This document shows positions 15,435 to 22,822 of a stretch of DNA of 25,069 nucleotides, one piece after another. Location: positions 1-25,069 of the forward strand of contig CAMWRO010000009.1 of the NCBI GenBank assembly GCA_947176615.1, read 5' to 3'. This DNA is from an uncultured Porphyromonadaceae bacterium (GTDB taxonomy: Bacteria; Bacteroidota; Bacteroidia; Bacteroidales; Muribaculaceae). Below the pieces are notes generated by a model. It was given only the letters and a program-made list of their open reading frames with translations, did no database searches and was not told the DNA's origin. The position numbers and the translations under genes are program-made. Each line of letters starts with the position of its first letter. Within the stretch, counting starts at the first letter, position 1.

Positions 15435-16874
15435 TTACAACTTCGATTCCGTCTTGAGATGAAGCCAGTTTCCCCACCTGAGCCTTACCAAGAAAATCAC
15501 TCCCCTGAAACAAAGCTCCACACACATGGCCACCCACACCCCGTGCAGTCCCATCGTCGGGGCAAGCAACGCCGCAAGGGTCAGACGCACCAGCCATATA
15601 CTCCCGAAATTCATACACGACGGGAGAAGGGTGTCACCAGCGCCGACAAAAACACCGTAGGACACAATGGCGGCCGCAAACATCGGCTCGGCAAACGACT
15701 CGATACGCAGGATGTCGGTCCCCATCGACCTTATGCCGGAATCGGGTGACATAAGTCCTATCATCTCAGGCGCGAAAACATACATCACCACACCCATCAC
15801 CGCCATGACGGCCATACCGAGGCCGACCGAAAGATAGCCGAGTTCCCGCGTCAGCCTCTTGCGCCCGGCTCCGACACACTGCCCTATAATCGTGGTCGCG
15901 GCCTCCCCTATACCGAATCCCGGCATGTAACAGAGACTCTCGGCCGTTATGGCAAAGGCATTGGCGGCAATCGCCACCGTCCCCAGCGGCGCGACGATGA
16001 CAGTCGACATTATCTGCGCCCCGCACATGATGACACGCTCCATCCCGAGCGGGCCGCCGAGCTTGAACGCGGCCCGGAGATTGGTGCGCGTTACACGCCA
16101 GCTCCCGGGATTGCGCAATCCCAGCTCGGGGGAACGCATCCACAGGTAAAGCGTCATCAGCACCGCCGTCACAGTCTCGGCAAGAGCGGTGCCGAGCGCC
16201 GCGCCCCTGACTCCCATGTCGGCACCGGGCAACCACACGGTCATGACTCCAAAATCCACATCACGCGAAGGGAAGATGAGCAAGATGTTGAATATAACGT
16301 CGAGAACACACATCAGTATATTCAGCGCGCTCGGGACCTGCATGTTGCCGGTCACGCGGAGCAAGCTCCCCGACAACACGCTGAGCTGCATCAGCGGCAA
16401 TGATGCGGCATAAATCAGGAAATATCCCGCGGCTCCGTCAACTATGTCGGCATTTCCGCCGAGCCACCGGGGCAGGGAACCGCTGATACCGCAACCGATT
16501 GCCCCGAGGAGGAGTCCGTAGAGCGACACGACGATAAATGCCTGACGCATTATCGAGCGCGCCGCCGCTTTGTCACCCGCCCCGAGACGGTGGGCCACCT
16601 GCACCGAAAATGCCGTTGCTCCGGCGACAAGCAGTCCGCCAAACAGCCACGTCGTGGTCGACACAAGACCTATCGCCGCCGATGCCTCGGCTCCGAGCGA
16701 CCCCACCATCGACGCGTCGATATAGAGCATGATGGTAAGTGAAATCTGAGCGAGCATGGCAGGGACACTGAGACGCACGATAAGGTCGAGCCGCTGTCGC
16801 CACGACAGCGGTGCGCCCGAGCGTATCAGCTCCAGCAGTTGATACTGTTTACCTTCTTTATTCTTTTCAGCCAA
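15435..16874 (-). CDS. MATE family multidrug/efflux transporter
   Basis: Inner-membrane Na+- or H+-coupled exporter of the MATE (NorM/DinF-like) family; substrates are unknown. The 479-residue protein has about twelve hydrophobic segments in two six-helix halves. Typical strings are LSVPAMLAQISLTIMLYIDASMVGSLGAEASAAIGL and ATAFSVQVAHRLGAGD in the first half and MCGAQIMSTVIVAPLGTVAIAANAF and PGFGIGEAATTIIGQCVGAG in the second. The start is TTG at 16874: an in-frame stop lies five codons upstream and the first ATG would remove the first 39 residues. Repeat units u1 and u2 lie directly upstream, where a promoter should be. Confidence 0.92.
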   Translation of the reverse strand: MAEKNKEGKQYQLLELIRSGAPLSWRQRLDLIVRLSVPAMLAQISLTIMLYIDASMVGSLGAEASAAIGLVSTTTWLFGGLLVAGATAFSVQVAHRLGAGDKAAARSIMRQAFIVVSLYGLLLGAIGCGISGSLPRWLGGNADIVDGAAGYFLIYAASLPLMQLSVLSGSLLRVTGNMQVPSALNILMCVLDVIFNILLIFPSRDVDFGVMTVWLPGADMGVRGAALGTALAETVTAVLMTLYLWMRSPELGLRNPGSWRVTRTNLRAAFKLGGPLGMERVIMCGAQIMSTVIVAPLGTVAIAANAFAITAESLCYMPGFGIGEAATTIIGQCVGAGRKRLTRELGYLSVGLGMAVMAVMGVVMYVFAPEMIGLMSPDSGIRSMGTDILRIESFAEPMFAAAIVSYGVFVGAGDTLLPSCMNFGSIWLVRLTLAALLAPTMGLHGVWVAMCVELCFRGVIFLVRLRWGNWLHLKTESKL

Positions 16875-16879
16875 TTGTA

Positions 16880-16941
16880 TTAGAGGCTATTTTGACATTA
16901 ATCTCAAAATTTAGAGGTTGTTTTATATAAATGCCTTTGTC
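16880..16941 (+). repeat. Dispersed repeat, two degenerate tandem units (u1, u2) before the MATE gene
   Basis: TTAGAGGCTATTTTGACATT (from 16880) and TTAGAGGTTGTTTTATATAA (from 16911) are tandem units with a 31 bp offset. They resemble the reverse complement of copies A-C (AGAGGTTGTTTnATAACAAATG). They face copy B at 16949-16985, so 16911-16985 forms an imperfect inverted repeat. Confidence 0.55.
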
Positions 16942-16948
16942 ACACCCG

Positions 16949-16985
16949 TTTTGGATTTAACATTTGTTATCAAACACCCTCCTGA
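16949..16985 (-). repeat. Dispersed short repeat, copy B (overlaps 3' end of patB-like gene)
   Basis: Plus-strand core ACATTTGTTATCAAACACCC matches copy A at nearly all positions. On the minus strand it supplies the last codons (RRVFDNKC) and the TAA stop of the PLP enzyme gene, so the repeat forms part of the coding end. Confidence 0.65.
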
Positions 16986-18132
16986 ATCTTTCGAGCGCGT
17001 CGGCGAGGACCGTGCGCTGACAAGCAAAATTCAGTCTGACAAAATTCTTTCCCGCCTCCCCGTAGGTCGTGCCCGCGCTTACCATCAGCCCGGTCTCGTC
17101 AAGAAGCCTCCGGGCGACCTCGTCGCCGGTCATTCCGCTGCCCGAGCAGTCAATCCACGCAAGATAGGTCGCCTGCATCGGCATCACGCGGAACGCGGGA
17201 ATGTTTTCGGCAAAGAATCCGCAAAGATACGCATAATTTTCATACAAATAGCTTTTCAGCGCCTCAAGCCACGGTTCCCCCTCATTATAGGCAGCGATAA
17301 GTCCCGCCACGCCGAATGGATTGACATCACACACTTCATTATCATTGATGGCGCGGTCGATGCGGGCAGCGACAACCGGGTCATGGGTCACGATATTGGC
17401 AATCTGCAATCCGGCAGTATTGAACGCTTTGCTCGGCGAAACGCAACTGACCGAGTGGCTGCGGGCACCCTCGCCGAGGGTTGAATAGGGAATATATTTC
17501 TGTCCCGGGAAAGTCAGTTCGCAGTGAATCTCGTCTGACACGACAACGAGGCCGTGACGGGTGGCAACATCGTCTATTTTCTCCAGTTCCTCGCGGGTCC
17601 ACACCCGGCCGCCGGGATTGTGAGGGTTGCACAGCAGTATCATCGCGGCCCCTTCGCCGGCGGCGCAGCGTTCAAGGTCGTCGAAATCGATTTCATATCC
17701 CCTGACGGTATTGACCAGCGGAGAATCGACTATGCGGCAGCCGTTGTTGCGTATCGACGAGAAAAAACAGTTGTAGACCGGGGTCATGACAATCACTCCC
17801 CCGCCACGCGGCACGAGTGCCTTTATTATTGCCGAAATCGCCGGAACTACGCCTGAGGTATAGATAACACCCTGAGGGTCGATACTCCACCCGTGACGAC
17901 GGCTGAACCATGATGTCAGTGCGTCATAATAGTCGTTGCCCACGGCGGTATATCCGAAAACGCCGTGACTCACCCGCCGTTCAAGCGCGTCAATGACACA
18001 CGGCGCGGTGCGGAAATCCATGTCGGCCACCCACATCGGGAGAAAGTCCCCTCGCGATGCCCCGTCGGGACTGTCCCACTTGTAAGAGCCTGAGCCTCGG
18101 CGGTTGACCGGTGTGTCGAAATCAAATTTCAT
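16957..18132 (-). CDS. patB: MalY/PatB family PLP-dependent C-S lyase/aminotransferase
   Basis: Fold-type I PLP enzyme of the MalY/PatB group, usually a cystathionine beta-lyase or cysteine desulfhydrase-type C-S lyase. The 391-residue protein has the family opening FDFDTPVNRRGSGSYKWD and MWVADMDF (33-40). It also has the PLP-site strings CNPHNPGGRVW (168-178) and SDEIHCEL (199-206), and the Schiff-base lysine in SPSKAFN (K235). Length is typical (about 390). Its start overlaps the DUF3737 stop by 11 bp, so the pair is coupled. The last eight codons and stop lie within dispersed repeat copy B. The substrate (cystathionine, cysteine or another C-S compound) cannot be told. Confidence 0.92.
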   Translation of the reverse strand: MKFDFDTPVNRRGSGSYKWDSPDGASRGDFLPMWVADMDFRTAPCVIDALERRVSHGVFGYTAVGNDYYDALTSWFSRRHGWSIDPQGVIYTSGVVPAISAIIKALVPRGGGVIVMTPVYNCFFSSIRNNGCRIVDSPLVNTVRGYEIDFDDLERCAAGEGAAMILLCNPHNPGGRVWTREELEKIDDVATRHGLVVVSDEIHCELTFPGQKYIPYSTLGEGARSHSVSCVSPSKAFNTAGLQIANIVTHDPVVAARIDRAINDNEVCDVNPFGVAGLIAAYNEGEPWLEALKSYLYENYAYLCGFFAENIPAFRVMPMQATYLAWIDCSGSGMTGDEVARRLLDETGLMVSAGTTYGEAGKNFVRLNFACQRTVLADALERFRRVFDNKC

Positions 18133-18973
18133 CGGCGGTCAGGATTTTGCAGTCAGCGGGAGCCTTTATATTCCCGTCAAGGATAATCTCGCCATACCCG
18201 CGGGCCACGATTCGTCCCGTTGTAGGGTTCTTGACACTCGTGATAACCGAATCGACCACTGCGTCAAGCGATGATTCCTCAAACGCCAGATCGCCGTCGG
18301 GCGCGATGGTGCAGTTTTCCATCACGAGGTCATGGCAGTAACAGAGAGGCTGTGTCCCCGATATGCGGCAGTTGACAAGGCGCAGCCGGTGCGAATGCCA
18401 CCCGAGATACTCGCCGTTGATTTCCGAGTCATAGACGGTCACATCCTCCGTGTTCCAGAAAGCATCCTTTGAATTGATGACAGCATTGCGGATTACGACA
18501 TTTTTGCAATACTGGAACGAATAATTACCCGACTGGCGATAACCGTCGATGTCGATATTCTCGCTATGCATAAACAGATAGTCGGCATGGTCGACCTCGA
18601 CATCGCGCAACCTGATGTCACGGCAGTGCCACAGTGTCTCCTGCGCGTCGGGGATGCGCACACGGGTAAGCGCGACACCGGTCATCTCGCGGAACATCTT
18701 GGGAGCCTCGACAAGCGTGTCGGTCATCTCCAAGTCGCGGGAATACCACAGTGCGGCGCGGGCACCTTCGGTAAACAGACAGTTGGCGATTTTAAATCCG
18801 TCGACATGCCAGAACGGGTATTTTCCTTCAAAACGGCAGTCGACAGCCTCAATATTGCCGCACTCTTTCAACGCCGACTCCCCGGCATGAACCGTCACAC
18901 CGACAAGCCGCAGGTCACGCGAGGCGAAAAGCGGACGCTCGCCGCCAAATTCTTTATTGACAATCTCTTTCAT
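18122..18973 (-). CDS. DUF3737 family protein (predicted right-handed beta-helix)
   Basis: A 283-residue protein of the uncharacterised DUF3737 family. Short repeated units with the pattern (D/N)(V/I/L)xxx(N/D)xxxxG...(F/Y)WHxxxxx suggest a parallel beta-helix, for example FEGKYPFWHVDGFKIANCLF, ARAALWYSRDLEMTDTLV, AQETLWHCRDIRLRDVEV, SKDAFWNTEDVTVYDSEI and NGEYLGWHSHRLRLVNC. No signal peptide is seen. The frame opens at 18997, but that start lies within the -7 box; the ATG at 18973 (MKEIVNKEFGGERPLF) is preferred. It is the first gene of a pair with the MalY/PatB enzyme and shares its promoter. Function is unknown. Confidence 0.88.
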   Translation of the reverse strand: MKEIVNKEFGGERPLFASRDLRLVGVTVHAGESALKECGNIEAVDCRFEGKYPFWHVDGFKIANCLFTEGARAALWYSRDLEMTDTLVEAPKMFREMTGVALTRVRIPDAQETLWHCRDIRLRDVEVDHADYLFMHSENIDIDGYRQSGNYSFQYCKNVVIRNAVINSKDAFWNTEDVTVYDSEINGEYLGWHSHRLRLVNCRISGTQPLCYCHDLVMENCTIAPDGDLAFEESSLDAVVDSVITSVKNPTTGRIVARGYGEIILDGNIKAPADCKILTADEI

Positions 18974-18994
18974 AGCAACATTCTTTTTCCGATG

Positions 18995-19025
18995 CAAAAT
19001 TACTCATTATACTCCATACCGCAAT
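18995..19025 (-). promoter_or_regulatory. Promoter of the DUF3737-patB pair
   Basis: Minus-strand ATTG (19022-19025), a 19-base spacer and TAATTTTG (18995-19002) fit the Bacteroidota promoter consensus. It supports the start at 18973 over the one at 18997. Confidence 0.65.
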
Positions 19026-19072
19026 TATCATCTTTCTCAATAAACCTACCAAAATCGCAGAATCCACACACC

Positions 19073-19107
19073 TTGGCTTTGACATTTGTCATGAAACGAC
19101 CTCTTAG
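19073..19107 (-). repeat. Dispersed short repeat, copy C (intergenic)
   Basis: Plus-strand core ACATTTGTCATGAAACGACCTC matches copy A at 19 of 22 positions; the flanks CTTGGCTTTG and TTAG also resemble A. It lies between two divergent genes, about 95 bp before the secreted-protein gene at 19201. Confidence 0.6.
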
Positions 19108-19172
19108 CCGGATACAAATATCGCCAAATCTTAAAAAAACAAAACACATCGCCAACGCGCAACTAAAAACAT

Positions 19173-19180
19173 TATCTTTG
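19173..19180 (+). promoter_or_regulatory. Possible -7 box of the secreted protein gene
   Basis: TATCTTTG matches TAnnTTTG, 20 bases before the ATG at 19201. No TTTG -33 box is seen, so this is tentative. Confidence 0.4.
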
Positions 19181-19200
19181 CGACTAAAACAACATGTTAC

Positions 19201-20508
19201 ATGGTGCGGTTATCACTGATATTTTTAGTGCTGGTTCTCTTTAGCGTGACTGCTAAGGGAGAGGCGGTCGTGGCCGACTCGATGTCCCGCAGGCCGTTGC
19301 CCAATGCGTCGGTTTTTGACCGGCACGGAAAATTCACAGGCAGCTGCCGGTCAGACGGGAGACTGCCACATATCCCCGCTACCGACTATCCGGTCACTAT
19401 CCGCTACATGGGTTTCAAGGAACATGTCCTATCGGATGCGGCCTGCAGCGACACCATCTTTTTACAGGAGCTCATAACCGAGCTGCCCGAAGTTGTCATC
19501 GAGTCACGACAGCACAAGCTGCTCCACATTCTGGCCTATGTCAGAGAATACTCCACTCTGTCGACCTATACCGACACCGTCTTCCTGTTTCGCGAAAAAA
19601 TGGTCGACTACATGCTCCCTTCCGAGAAAAAAGTGAGGTTTAAAGGGTGGACAAGTCCGAGGGTGATAACCTCGAAATCCTATTACCGTTTCACCAATGC
19701 CACGGGTCTCGACAGCGTGAGCGACCGGTGCAGCCATCATTTTTCTTGGGCCGACTGGGTGGGGATTGTGCCTGCGTCAAAACTTCCCGAGGCTCTTTAC
19801 GGCATCGAAAACGGGACCGACACCATAAAGGGGAAGTACAGCCCAACGGAGACATGGGTCAAAAACGGCGACCGGGTCACTCTCGATGTAAACGTCATGG
19901 CCGACACCGCAAGCCGCAAATGGGTCCCGAACCTGTCGCTGTTCTTTCGCGACGATGTCGATTTCGAGCAATTCAAGGTGAGGTTCAACTATGACAATAT
20001 CGTCGGCGACATCCTTTCCCCCATCGACCTGACCGGCTACTCGTTCAATATCGAGTCAAACGGCCGCGGCCACGGCCTGTTCCGGTTCAACCGTCACAAC
20101 GAGCCGTTTTTCGTCAGCTCCTATGCCGAAGTGTATATCATTGACAAGGAATATATAACTGTCAAGGAGGCTAAAAAATGGGACTGCCGTGACACGGAGA
20201 GCAACGAAATCGAAATTTTCGAGCCTGCCGAAGCTCCCGCGCTCCAGCCGTCGATTCAAATGCTTGTCGACCGTGTCAATGCTGTTGACCACAATCTCGT
20301 CCGACTGGATTTCACACCCGACAAGCGTCTTGCCGGGCGCAAAATCAAGAAAATGAACATCGGGCAACGTGTGCTGAACCGCGTCAAGCAGATGTTTGGA
20401 ATCGACAGCGTCAACGCCGAGAGAAAGTGGCGGCGACAGTGGAACGATTTCAGCAAAAGCCAGTCAAAGAAAAACAACAGAACAGCTGACGAAGAACAAT
20501 CCCGCTAA
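19201..20508 (+). CDS. Secreted protein with N-terminal carboxypeptidase-regulatory-like domain
   Basis: A 435-residue exported protein of unknown function. It has a signal peptide (MVRLSLIFLVLVLFSVTAKG). A short beta-sandwich (about 22-95) then resembles the CarboxypepD_reg-like domain (VVADSMSRRPLPNASVFDRHGKFTGSCRSDGRL...YPVTIRYMGFKEH...LPEVVIE), as found before TonB receptors. Here no plug or barrel follows; the middle region (about 100-345) matches nothing I recognise. The last ~45 residues are highly basic (RVKQMFGIDSVNAERKWRRQWNDFSKSQSKKNNR), unusual for a surface protein. It is convergent with the regulator gene, 5 bp apart. Confidence 0.75.
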   Translation: MVRLSLIFLVLVLFSVTAKGEAVVADSMSRRPLPNASVFDRHGKFTGSCRSDGRLPHIPATDYPVTIRYMGFKEHVLSDAACSDTIFLQELITELPEVVIESRQHKLLHILAYVREYSTLSTYTDTVFLFREKMVDYMLPSEKKVRFKGWTSPRVITSKSYYRFTNATGLDSVSDRCSHHFSWADWVGIVPASKLPEALYGIENGTDTIKGKYSPTETWVKNGDRVTLDVNVMADTASRKWVPNLSLFFRDDVDFEQFKVRFNYDNIVGDILSPIDLTGYSFNIESNGRGHGLFRFNRHNEPFFVSSYAEVYIIDKEYITVKEAKKWDCRDTESNEIEIFEPAEAPALQPSIQMLVDRVNAVDHNLVRLDFTPDKRLAGRKIKKMNIGQRVLNRVKQMFGIDSVNAERKWRRQWNDFSKSQSKKNNRTADEEQSR

Positions 20509-20513
20509 ACATC

Positions 20514-20714
20514 CTAATCACCGTCTTCAAGCACGAAAATATCCTCGACCGACTTGGAAAAATACCGCGCTATTTTAATGGCAAGAGGGGTTGACGGAAG
20601 AAACTTTCCTTTCTCTATGGCGACAATTGTCTGCCGGCTGACACCCACGGCCTCGGCCAGTTGCTGCTGGGTGACATCCCTCTCGGCACGCTCTACTTTA
20701 ATCCTGTTCTTCAT
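20514..20714 (-). CDS. XRE/Cro-type helix-turn-helix regulator
   Basis: A 66-residue DNA-binding protein made up of a single helix-turn-helix domain: KVERAERDVTQQQLAEAVGVSRQTIVAIEKGKFLPSTPLAIKIARYFSKSVEDIF. The family includes small YgzD-like regulators, often paired with membrane proteins. The ATG at 20714 (MKNRIKVERAERD) fits the family start better than the one at 20747. It overlaps the upstream membrane protein gene by 17 bp, so the two are co-translated. The likely target is its own operon, but no operator is evident. Confidence 0.9.
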   Translation of the reverse strand: MKNRIKVERAERDVTQQQLAEAVGVSRQTIVAIEKGKFLPSTPLAIKIARYFSKSVEDIFVLEDGD

Positions 20715-21114
20715 CTGCACACAATTTATTATACCGATGCATTTCAAGACGGAAAATGACGACGTAAATAACCGGGAACAGAACGAGGTTTATCATCATA
20801 AAGTAGAAAAACGACAGGCCGTTTATAATCAAGGTGCACACAATCAACAACCCGATATAAACATACAGAGATTTCAAAAGCGCTGAAAGCCTGAGCGAAC
20901 TTGTCATCTCATCCTCATGCGATTCTTTGGAACACACGATAAACAAGGCCCCGAGCGCGATACAGATTATCATTACATCGTTCACGATAATCTCAACCAC
21001 CCCGTCAAGCGACCAATAGTTGCCAAAATAATGCAAGGCACTGATAATGATTGCCGGGACAAACAATATCCACCCGAGCAACCTCAACTCTTTCGGAAAT
21101 AAAAAATTTTTCAT
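20698..21114 (-). CDS. Small four-helix membrane protein paired with XRE regulator
   Basis: A 138-residue integral membrane protein with four hydrophobic segments (about 10-30, 39-61, 83-103 and 105-127) and a conserved-looking cytoplasmic loop KESHEDEMTSSLRLSALLKS between the second and third. No enzyme motif is seen. Membrane protein plus small XRE gene pairs are common in Bacteroidota and Firmicutes; the job is unknown and could be sensing or self-regulation. It is the first gene of the pair, from the promoter at 21152-21183. Confidence 0.85.
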   Translation of the reverse strand: MKNFLFPKELRLLGWILFVPAIIISALHYFGNYWSLDGVVEIIVNDVMIICIALGALFIVCSKESHEDEMTSSLRLSALLKSLYVYIGLLIVCTLIINGLSFFYFMMINLVLFPVIYVVIFRLEMHRYNKLCADEEQD

Positions 21115-21151
21115 AATCGTTAATTTTATTGGTTGTATTAGGTTAACGGCA

Positions 21152-21183
21152 CAAAAGTATATAAAGTTTCACAATTAGACAAG
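21152..21183 (-). promoter_or_regulatory. Promoter of the membrane protein-regulator pair
   Basis: Minus-strand CTTG (21180-21183), a 20-base spacer and TACTTTTG (21152-21159) fit the Bacteroidota consensus. The inverted-repeat element starts only 36 bp further upstream, at 21219. Confidence 0.6.
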
Positions 21184-21218
21184 TATTCTTTACATTTCCT
21201 TCACAAAAAAAATATTAA

Positions 21219-21255
21219 GAGGGTCGTACACTTGTACAATATCACTAACTTAACG
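21219..21255 (+). repeat. Left terminal inverted repeat of the 391 bp element
   Basis: Pairs with 21573-21609 at 32 of 37 positions. It includes the palindrome GTACACTTGTAC and ends in CTTAACG. Confidence 0.85.
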
Positions 21256-21572
21256 CAACTATTTCATACATGGATAAATCTGTCACCACGCCCTCTGCGG
21301 GTCACAAGCGGCATCGCCGCCGATTGCGCGGTGTAGCCGCGCCTTAACGTTAGGCCCATGCAAGCGCGCCTTTAGGTGCGCGCCGCTTGGGTTTTCTATG
21401 TTTTCTGTCCGGAATCGGCTGCATCGTAGCCGGTCTTGACGGGGAATGACCGGCAGCTATGCCGCCGTAAAATCATGTATAATCTATCAACCATAGGCTA
21501 CATGCCGCCTGACGGGGCATTTGCCTATGGCTAACATTGACACGCGGCTATGCCGCTGACGATAGACAGCGA

Positions 21573-21609
21573 CGTTAAGCTAGCGACATTGTACATTTGT
21601 ACGACCCTC
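21573..21609 (-). repeat. Right terminal inverted repeat of the 391 bp element
   Basis: Reverse complement of the left end with five mismatches. Two of these are the central bases of the inner palindrome (GTACATTTGTAC here), so each end keeps its own symmetry. Confidence 0.85.
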
Positions 21610-21632
21610 AAGGCATATCGGGCCATGTTCTT

Positions 21633-22157
21633 TTACACATCTATCTGATACAGCACATGAGTCAGCAGGGGAGACTCGGGAGCGAGTTTTGGATGCTCGA
21701 ATTCCCCGGCCTTGGTCATACCGATTTTTTGCATCACGCGCTCCGACGGCCGATTCACTTTGGCCGTAAATGAATAGAGTTTCCGCAACCCCAGCCTTCT
21801 TGCGCCACACACAACCGCCTCGGCCGCCTCGGCCGCATAACCCTGCTTATGAAACCGGGAGGCAAGCCGCCACCCGATTTCTACCCCGGGGGCAAATTCC
21901 GCGTCAAACCCTATCTCATGCAGTCCGACATAACCGATAAATTCACCTGTCGACTTTATCTCAACGGCATATAACCCCCACCCGTTTCGTCGGAATTCAT
22001 CCTGAATCCTTTCATAAAACGCCGTCGTTTCCTCATCGCTCAGCGTTGAAGGGAAATACCGCATAACCTCCTCATCCTTATTCATCGCCACAAACAATGG
22101 CAAATCCTCCCGCGTCCAAGAACGCAACACCAGTCTCTCAGTCTCAAAATAAACCAT
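21633..22157 (-). CDS. GNAT family N-acetyltransferase (RimJ/RimL-like)
   Basis: Acetyl-CoA-dependent N-acetyltransferase of the RimJ/RimL-like GNAT group; the acceptor is unknown. The 174-residue protein reads FETERLVLRSWTREDLPLFVAMN at the start. It then has EFIGYVGLHEIG and the acetyl-CoA region EIGWRLASRFHKQGYAAEAAEAVV, and NRPSERVMQKIGMTKAGEFEHP near the end, all typical. ATGs at 22169 and 22166 are possible, but they lie next to the predicted transcription start; 22157 is preferred. It is divergent from the next GNAT gene, and its stop lies 23 bp from the end of the inverted-repeat element. Confidence 0.92.
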   Translation of the reverse strand: MVYFETERLVLRSWTREDLPLFVAMNKDEEVMRYFPSTLSDEETTAFYERIQDEFRRNGWGLYAVEIKSTGEFIGYVGLHEIGFDAEFAPGVEIGWRLASRFHKQGYAAEAAEAVVCGARRLGLRKLYSFTAKVNRPSERVMQKIGMTKAGEFEHPKLAPESPLLTHVLYQIDV

Positions 22158-22177
22158 AAAAATCATCAATTATTCCG

Positions 22178-22185
22178 CAAAGATA
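22178..22185 (-). promoter_or_regulatory. Possible -7 box for the RimJ/RimL-like gene
   Basis: TATCTTTG on the minus strand matches TAnnTTTG, 20 bases before the start at 22157. The -33 region is not conserved. Confidence 0.4.
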
Positions 22186-22195
22186 AAGAATTTTG

Positions 22196-22203
22196 TACTT
22201 TTG
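22196..22203 (+). promoter_or_regulatory. Possible -7 box for the yjaB-like gene
   Basis: TACTTTTG matches TAnnTTTG, 23 bases before the ATG at 22227. It lies only 10 bp from the opposing -7 box at 22178-22185, so the two GNAT genes would share a compact divergent promoter. Confidence 0.4.
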
Positions 22204-22226
22204 ATGATTATTGCGAACTTTGCAGC

Positions 22227-22655
22227 ATGCGAAAAATAGTTAAATGTAACGATACCGACTACCGACGGCTCGCTGAGATATGGGAGCGGTCAGTAAGAGC
22301 AACCCATGATTTCCTTGACGAGACCGCGATAAATGAAATCAAGGAGATGCTTATACCGGCCTATTTCCCCGCCGTGGACCTGTATGCCATCGACGACAAC
22401 GGGAAGATTGCGGGATTCATCGGACTGTCGGGCGACAAGATCGAAATGCTGTTTATCGACAGCGTCTGCCTGAGAAAAGGCTGCGGCTCTCTGCTTGTCG
22501 ACTTTGCAATACAGCTCGGGGCCGCAAAGGTCGATGTCAACGAGCACAATCCCGAAGCTCTGAAATTTTATCAGACAAAAGGATTCAGAATGATTGGCCG
22601 CGACGAGACCGACGAGGCGGGAAGACCCTACCCCATACTGCACTTGTCGCTATAA
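22227..22655 (+). CDS. yjaB: GNAT family N-acetyltransferase, YjaB-like
   Basis: Acetyltransferase resembling E. coli YjaB, reported as a protein-lysine acetyltransferase. The 142-residue protein shows the family's line of motifs: ERSVRATHDFLDE, IKEMLIPAYFPAVDLYAI, GKIAGFIGLSGDKIEMLFIDSVCLRKGCGSLLVDFAI (acetyl-CoA loop, with RKGCGS in place of RGxGxG/A), VDVNEHNPEALKFYQTKGF and GRPYPILHLSL. Length is near the usual ~147. It is a single gene, divergent from the other acetyltransferase. The true substrate is unknown. Confidence 0.9.
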   Translation: MRKIVKCNDTDYRRLAEIWERSVRATHDFLDETAINEIKEMLIPAYFPAVDLYAIDDNGKIAGFIGLSGDKIEMLFIDSVCLRKGCGSLLVDFAIQLGAAKVDVNEHNPEALKFYQTKGFRMIGRDETDEAGRPYPILHLSL

Positions 22656-22822
22656 CGCCCTGACCGGTATAACCTGACAAAAAATCAACCGGCCGAAACA
22701 TCAAAATTAAACTTTTGGGAAACTTGTGTTGATTATAATCTCAACAACACACTGATAATCAGACACAACATTATCAACACCGGAAAACTTATCAACATTA
22801 CCGCGTTTTTAAGGTTCATTAT

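Larger units (their letters stand above)
21219..21609. mobile_element. MITE-like element: 391 bp, 37 bp terminal inverted repeats, multiple hairpins, no gene
   Basis: The ends 21219-21255 and 21573-21609 are inverted repeats that agree at 32 of 37 positions and begin GAGGGTCGTACA. Each end also holds its own palindrome, GTACA-NN-TGTAC (21226-21237, 21591-21602), and the two central bases differ between ends. No open frame of useful length lies inside. The interior is rich in hairpins: GCGCGG/CCGCGC (21326-21342), CAAGC/GCTTG-type (21361-21389), GCCGGTC/GACCGGC (21429-21454), CCATAGGC/GCCTATGG (21491-21530) and GCGGC/GCCGC (21544-21556). TGACGGGG occurs twice, at 21437-21444 and 21510-21517, in or at hairpin loops. 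It could be a non-autonomous transposon, a structured RNA, or both. No clear target-site duplication is seen. Confidence 0.7.

Noticed and set aside
21341..21355. GCCTTAACGTTAGGC resembles the GTTRRRY core of an integron attC site
   Set aside because: There is no matching second pair of core sites at the right spacing, no cassette array and no integrase; the bases fit better as one of several short palindromes inside the inverted-repeat element.
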